DNA of 64,000 nucleotides from Aequorivita todarodis (GTDB lineage Bacteria; Bacteroidota; Bacteroidia; Flavobacteriales; Flavobacteriaceae). The stretch lies in assembly GCF_028561335.1 (NCBI RefSeq), contig NZ_JAQQTG010000020.1, forward strand, positions 1 through 64,000, read 5' to 3'. The position numbers and the translations under genes were made by a program. This document shows, one piece after another, positions 60,630-64,000 of this stretch (positions are counted from its first letter, which is position 1; every line of letters starts with the position of its first letter). The notes under the pieces were generated by a model, which saw nothing but the letters and a program-made list of their open reading frames with translations, was not told the origin of the DNA and did not search any database.

Positions 60630-61244
60630 TTCCAACTCATCCTTCCTGTAAATACTCGGCAACGAAAGATTGAAATAAACTGCCAGTAACCTTACTATCA
60701 TTACGATGGAGCCCGAAATAATGACGACAAAATCTTCGGGAATCGGGGAATACTGCAACAGGAAGTACGCAGACGCCCCCAAAATACAGGCCGTGGCATA
60801 AATTTCCTTTCTGAAAATAATCGGGATCTCATTACAGAGAATATCACGAAGCACACCGCCAAAACAGGCCGTTATAGTTCCCAAGGCAATGCAAATCAAG
60901 GCCGGAAAACCTGCGGCAATACCTTTCTCAACCCCAACGATTGTATAAAGTGCTATTCCAATGGTATCAAACAATAACAGGGAACGCCGGATGTGCCCGA
61001 GCCGCTTTCGGAAGGCAACGGCAAATATGGTGGTGCCGAAAATGACATACACATAAGTAAGGTTCCGCATCCAGGCAATGGGCGCTTCAATAAGAATATC
61101 GCGCAGAGTTCCGCCGCCCACAGCGGTTACAAAGGCTATTATTAAAATCCCAAACGGGTCCAAACGTTTGTTGAGCGCCGTAAGCACTCCTGAAATAGCG
61201 AACGCGATGGTTCCGAGAATATCTATTAATAATATTAGCTTCAC
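60621..61244 (-). CDS. TRIC-family cation channel (YadS/UPF0126-like)
   Basis: 207 aa, seven membrane helices with the internal duplication of this family: GTIAFAISGVLTALNKRLDPFGILIIAFVTAVGGGTLRDIL and its repeat DTIGIALYTIVGVEKGIAAGFPALICIALGTITACFGGVLRDIL. The GGGTLRDIL/GGVLRDIL turns line the pore. Trimeric monovalent-cation channel by family. Its ATG overlaps the stop of the RDD gene (ATGA), so co-translated. Confidence 0.9.
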   Translation of the reverse strand: MKLILLIDILGTIAFAISGVLTALNKRLDPFGILIIAFVTAVGGGTLRDILIEAPIAWMRNLTYVYVIFGTTIFAVAFRKRLGHIRRSLLLFDTIGIALYTIVGVEKGIAAGFPALICIALGTITACFGGVLRDILCNEIPIIFRKEIYATACILGASAYFLLQYSPIPEDFVVIISGSIVMIVRLLAVYFNLSLPSIYRKDELEGS

Positions 61245-61966
61245 ATGTTCTGTGTAAAATGGTTATAATCGCGCAAAACGGTATCTATATATTGTTTATC
61301 GTATAAATCGGAAGACGTTTCCAAAACGCTTTCCACTTTTTTCCGAAGCGCGTTCAAGGTCTTGAAATCGTTGGATTTCATTGCAATAAGATAGGTTTCC
61401 TTTATAAGTCTGGCGTCTTTGTCGCTCAGCTTGGTTACGTTTAAAAACTTGGGTTGGTAATCGTCCGCGATTTCTTCTAAAATGGTGTGGCTTATTTTTA
61501 CCTTGCTTTTCGTACTTATCACAACGGTTCCCGCAGCGTGGTCGCCAACGCGCTGTCTTTTATCGGAAAAAATAATCGACAGCAACCCGATGGAACCCAA
61601 AAAGATCCAAATATCTACCAACCGGAGCAGCCATAAAACCATATAATCGCTCCAGCGGGCGGGGCTTCCGTCCACTTTTACCACGCGGGTTTTCATCGCC
61701 ATCTTTCCTACGGTCCTTCCGTTGAAAAGGATGTGCATATAAAGCGAATAGAACATCACCGGCAAAAGCAGGAGTTGCTGCAGCCCGAAAACAGTCCAAT
61801 GGTCGCTAAAAGCCATGTGCATTGCTTCCGTGGCCAGTTCCACAATATAGAAATACACGAAAAAGAGGAATAAATCTATCAAAAAAGCGAGGATACGCTC
61901 GCCCACACTCACTATTTTGTAGTCCAGGTTTACGTTTTGGGTTGTATTGATTTCTAAGTTTGCCAT
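61241..61966 (-). CDS. RDD-family membrane protein
   Basis: 241 aa from ATG 61966 (MANLEINTTQNVNLDYKIVSVGERILAFLIDLFLFFVYF); the frame extends to 62032 but overlaps the divergent spoIIM-like gene. RDD hallmark residues: R/D in ERILAFLIDLF, the middle GRTVGKMAMKTRVVKVDG, and a third helix followed by DKRQRVGDHAAGTVVIS. A cytoplasmic tail of about 80 residues follows. Probable transporter or envelope role. Divergent from the next operon, 39 nt between starts. Confidence 0.88.
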   Translation of the reverse strand: MANLEINTTQNVNLDYKIVSVGERILAFLIDLFLFFVYFYIVELATEAMHMAFSDHWTVFGLQQLLLLPVMFYSLYMHILFNGRTVGKMAMKTRVVKVDGSPARWSDYMVLWLLRLVDIWIFLGSIGLLSIIFSDKRQRVGDHAAGTVVISTKSKVKISHTILEEIADDYQPKFLNVTKLSDKDARLIKETYLIAMKSNDFKTLNALRKKVESVLETSSDLYDKQYIDTVLRDYNHFTQNM

Positions 61967-62005
61967 GTAAAAGCAAGTGGTTATATTTATCGAAAATTTC
62001 AGAAG

Positions 62006-62980
62006 ATGCGCGAAGCGGCATTCGTCAAGCAAAATAAGGAAAAATGGATTGCTTTTGAAAAGGCAATCACACTTAATTCAAAAATAAGTCCAGACCAGCT
62101 TGCCGACCATTACATCCAACTTACCAACGACCTTGCCTATGCGCAGACCTATTACCCTGACAGCAAGGCGCTTCAGTATTTAAATTCGTTGGCTTCGCAG
62201 GCGCACCAAAAGATTTATAAGAATAAAAAAGAAACCAAAAACCGCATTGTAAGTTTTTGGAAATACGAGTTTCCGCTGTTTTTCCGGCAGCATCAGCGTA
62301 TGTTGCTCTTTTCGTTTTTAATCTTTGCCACCGCTACGGCAATTGGCGCCATTTCAGCCTTGAACGACGATTCATTCGTTCGATTGATTCTCGGCGACGG
62401 TTACGTAAACGAAACATTGAACAATATTGACAAAGGCGACCCGACCGCCATTTACAAAAGCGGCAGCGAGATCGGCACTTTTTTGGGCATTACCATCAAC
62501 AACATCCGTGTGGCGTTTTTGGCGTATGCTTTTGGGGTGATCACTTCTTTGGGAACCGCCTATTTGCTCTTCAGCAACGGGGTAATGCTCGGGGCTTTTT
62601 TCACATTTTTTTATAATCGTGATTTGCTCTTTGAAGCTTCAAAAAGCGTTTGGCTGCACGGCACCATCGAGATTTCGGTAATTGTTATTGCAGGCTGCGC
62701 GGGAATGGTGATGGGCAACAGCATTCTTTTCCCCAAAACATATTCGCGGAAAGTTTCTTTCTTAAAAGGCGCTAAGGACGGCCTTAAAATCGTGGTGAGC
62801 ACCATTCCCTTTTTCATCATTGCCGGTTTTATTGAAGGGTTTATAACCCGTTACAGCAATATGCCCGTTTGGTTGGCAATGACCATTATTTTTACTTCCT
62901 TGGCACTTATTATTTTTTATTACGTTATTTATCCCATCATCCTCAACAAAAAGCATGCAGCACAAACACATACCGCTTAA
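62006..62980 (+). CDS. SpoIIM-family (stage II sporulation protein M-like) membrane protein
   Basis: 324 aa. Soluble helical N-terminus (REAAFVKQNKEKWIAFEKAI), then six or so membrane helices with the family motifs RILGDGYVNETLNNI-like (LGDGYVNETL), FLGITINNIRVAFLAYAFGVITSLGTAYLLFSNGVMLGAFFTFF and the HGTIEISVIVIAGCAGM signature. In non-sporulating Bacteroidota this gene heads a cluster with RDD, DUF4129, MoxR and DUF58 genes; the partial gene at the window end fits that layout. Role unknown. Confidence 0.9.
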   Translation: MREAAFVKQNKEKWIAFEKAITLNSKISPDQLADHYIQLTNDLAYAQTYYPDSKALQYLNSLASQAHQKIYKNKKETKNRIVSFWKYEFPLFFRQHQRMLLFSFLIFATATAIGAISALNDDSFVRLILGDGYVNETLNNIDKGDPTAIYKSGSEIGTFLGITINNIRVAFLAYAFGVITSLGTAYLLFSNGVMLGAFFTFFYNRDLLFEASKSVWLHGTIEISVIVIAGCAGMVMGNSILFPKTYSRKVSFLKGAKDGLKIVVSTIPFFIIAGFIEGFITRYSNMPVWLAMTIIFTSLALIIFYYVIYPIILNKKHAAQTHTA

Positions 62981-63881
62981 ACAGCAACGCGACGTAGGCG
63001 AAATGATCACGGTCTATTTCGAGTTTTTCAAACAGAATTTCAAGCCTTTTTTAAACATTTTTATCAGCTATAACGGAATCTTTATCCTTGGATTTTTGGG
63101 CGTAAGCTATCTTTTGGTTACTGGTTTCATCGGTACATTTGTAAACACGCCCGTTTTTGGAATAGGTGCGGATACTTCCAGTTACGAAGCTTATTTTATT
63201 TCGGGGGTTGTGGGTTTTATTGTTCTCTTTATGATCACGGCCCTCCTAAATTATAGCCTCGCCGCGGTTTATATGATTCAGTACCAGCAAAATAAAGGCG
63301 GTGCCGTGGAGAAAAAGAAGGTTTGGGAAATGGTAAAACAAAATCTCGGAAAAATTTTCCTCTTCGTCATTTTGGCGATGTTTATGTATGTTGTGCTCGT
63401 GGTTTTTGGCGTAATTATCTCTTTTATTCCACTTTTGGGAACCATTGCCTATTACATAATGATTTTGGCCTTCATGAGTTGGATGGGCCTTTCGTTTATG
63501 GCCATGATAAACGACAACAAAGAAGTAACCGACGCTTTCGGGGAAGGCTGGAAACTGCTGAGAAAGTACTTTTGGAAAAGCGTCCTTTCAAATTTGGTGA
63601 TTGGCATGCTGCTCGGCATTTTAATGATGGTCGTTTTGATGGTTCCCGGAATTTTGATAGGAATCTATGCCTTCCATTCCTTGGACACGGGCGTTGACCT
63701 TGCCAATTCGCCAGTGGCAAATGTGATTTGGACGCTGGCACTTTCTTTTGTTTTAATACTTTATACCATTAACCAATCGCTTTCGCAGTTTGTAAACGGA
63801 ATTCTCTATTATTCCCTGCACGAGGAAACCTATAACGAGGCCACCCGAGAACGTATTGAAAATATTGGCGCGGGTGAATAG
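62955..63881 (+). CDS. Integral membrane protein in the SpoIIM cluster
   Basis: 308 aa. Short basic N-terminus (HIPLKQQRDVGEMITVYFEFFKQNFKP) and about six membrane helices, typical of the uncharacterised glycerophosphodiester/DUF4013-like membrane proteins that follow spoIIM-like genes. Starts 26 nt inside the previous gene and ends overlapping the next start (GTGAATAG), so the three are translationally coupled. An internal ATG (63003) is a less likely start. Confidence 0.82.
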   Translation: MQHKHIPLKQQRDVGEMITVYFEFFKQNFKPFLNIFISYNGIFILGFLGVSYLLVTGFIGTFVNTPVFGIGADTSSYEAYFISGVVGFIVLFMITALLNYSLAAVYMIQYQQNKGGAVEKKKVWEMVKQNLGKIFLFVILAMFMYVVLVVFGVIISFIPLLGTIAYYIMILAFMSWMGLSFMAMINDNKEVTDAFGEGWKLLRKYFWKSVLSNLVIGMLLGILMMVVLMVPGILIGIYAFHSLDTGVDLANSPVANVIWTLALSFVLILYTINQSLSQFVNGILYYSLHEETYNEATRERIENIGAGE

Positions 63882-64000
63882 ATACCTTTTCATATTATTT
63901 TTTCTTTTGAATTCCCTCGCAGCCATAGCTTCCGTGAAAGATAGTCTCACGGTTTCAATTGACAGCACCAAGGTTGTTCCAAAACATTTTTCAGAAAATT
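63874..64000 (+). CDS. Start of an exported protein, probably DUF4129-type (partial)
   Basis: First 42 codons from GTG 63874, which overlaps the previous stop. MNRYLFILFFLLNSLAAIAS is a signal peptide, followed by VKDSLTVSIDSTKVVPKHFSEN. In this cluster of other flavobacteria the third gene encodes a DUF4129 membrane protein with such an N-terminus; the rest lies beyond the window, so the call rests on position. Confidence 0.6.
   Translation, partial: MNRYLFILFFLLNSLAAIASVKDSLTVSIDSTKVVPKHFSEN

Overview
The window comes from a member of the Bacteroidota, most likely a marine-type Flavobacteriaceae. The evidence is low-GC DNA, three proteins with type IX secretion (T9SS) sorting tails, 2TM-domain/LytTR signalling, TAnnTTTG-type promoter boxes, a TonB receptor with a carboxypeptidase-regulatory N-terminus, and intergenic repeats typical of flavobacteria. 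I cannot assign a genus. No rRNA, tRNA, CRISPR array or prophage was recognised.

Layout: 0.3-6.4 kb holds a carboxypeptidase-regulatory-like exported protein, an alpha/beta hydrolase, dnaK and an FG-GAP/VCBS T9SS protein. 6.5-11.1 kb is a mutagenic-repair pair: a short DnaE-type polymerase with a decayed PHP domain, then Pol IV (dinB). 11.2-17.4 kb has sdaA, panB, an RluA-type pseudouridine synthase and a NarL-type two-component pair with two extra genes. 17.6-32.9 kb is a long minus-strand run: DUF2891, M16 protease, ComM/YifB ATPase, a glycolytic block (pfkA, gap, GlcNAc-kinase-like, pgi), a CocE-type hydrolase, tilS, DUF3307 and satD. 33-38.4 kb has pabB, an FMN reductase and an M36 metalloprotease. 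38.6-43 kb has an ECF sigma/anti-sigma pair and a TPR/DUF4331 group. 43-51.7 kb has a LETM1-related protein, a LytS/LytTR system with three 2TM proteins, a TonB receptor and an XRE/DUF2975 pair. 52-57.9 kb has metabolic and housekeeping genes plus a second ECF locus. 58-59.5 kb is a REP/RAYT element. 59.5-64 kb has an LRR T9SS protein, TRIC channel, RDD, SpoIIM and further membrane genes running off the end.

The main discoveries are in non-coding DNA and one small operon. (1) A REP-associated tyrosine transposase (RAYT) sits among seven copies of a three-hairpin unit (P1-P2-P3). An eighth copy lies in the dnaE-dinB gap, and a tandem duplication has left a truncated RAYT start. (2) satD encodes a protein that looks like a class III nucleotidyl-cyclase palm with both metal aspartates, plus a C-terminal HTH. 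It is followed 4 nt later by a membrane protein (DUF3307) and preceded by three operator-like palindromes at exactly 29-bp spacing. (3) A terminator pointing the wrong way for its neighbours reveals a likely structured small RNA at 28.18-28.31 kb. (4) Degenerate tandem repeats with a strict period of 7 or 8 bp hug start and stop codons at more than ten loci. (5) A GCCCCCTAACCCC...GGGG element sits in sense orientation at the 3' end of four genes, twice supplying the last codons. (6) The rluA homologue has no ATG/GTG/TTG ahead of its conserved N-terminus. Start choices and most functional calls rest on motif recognition; no database search was possible.
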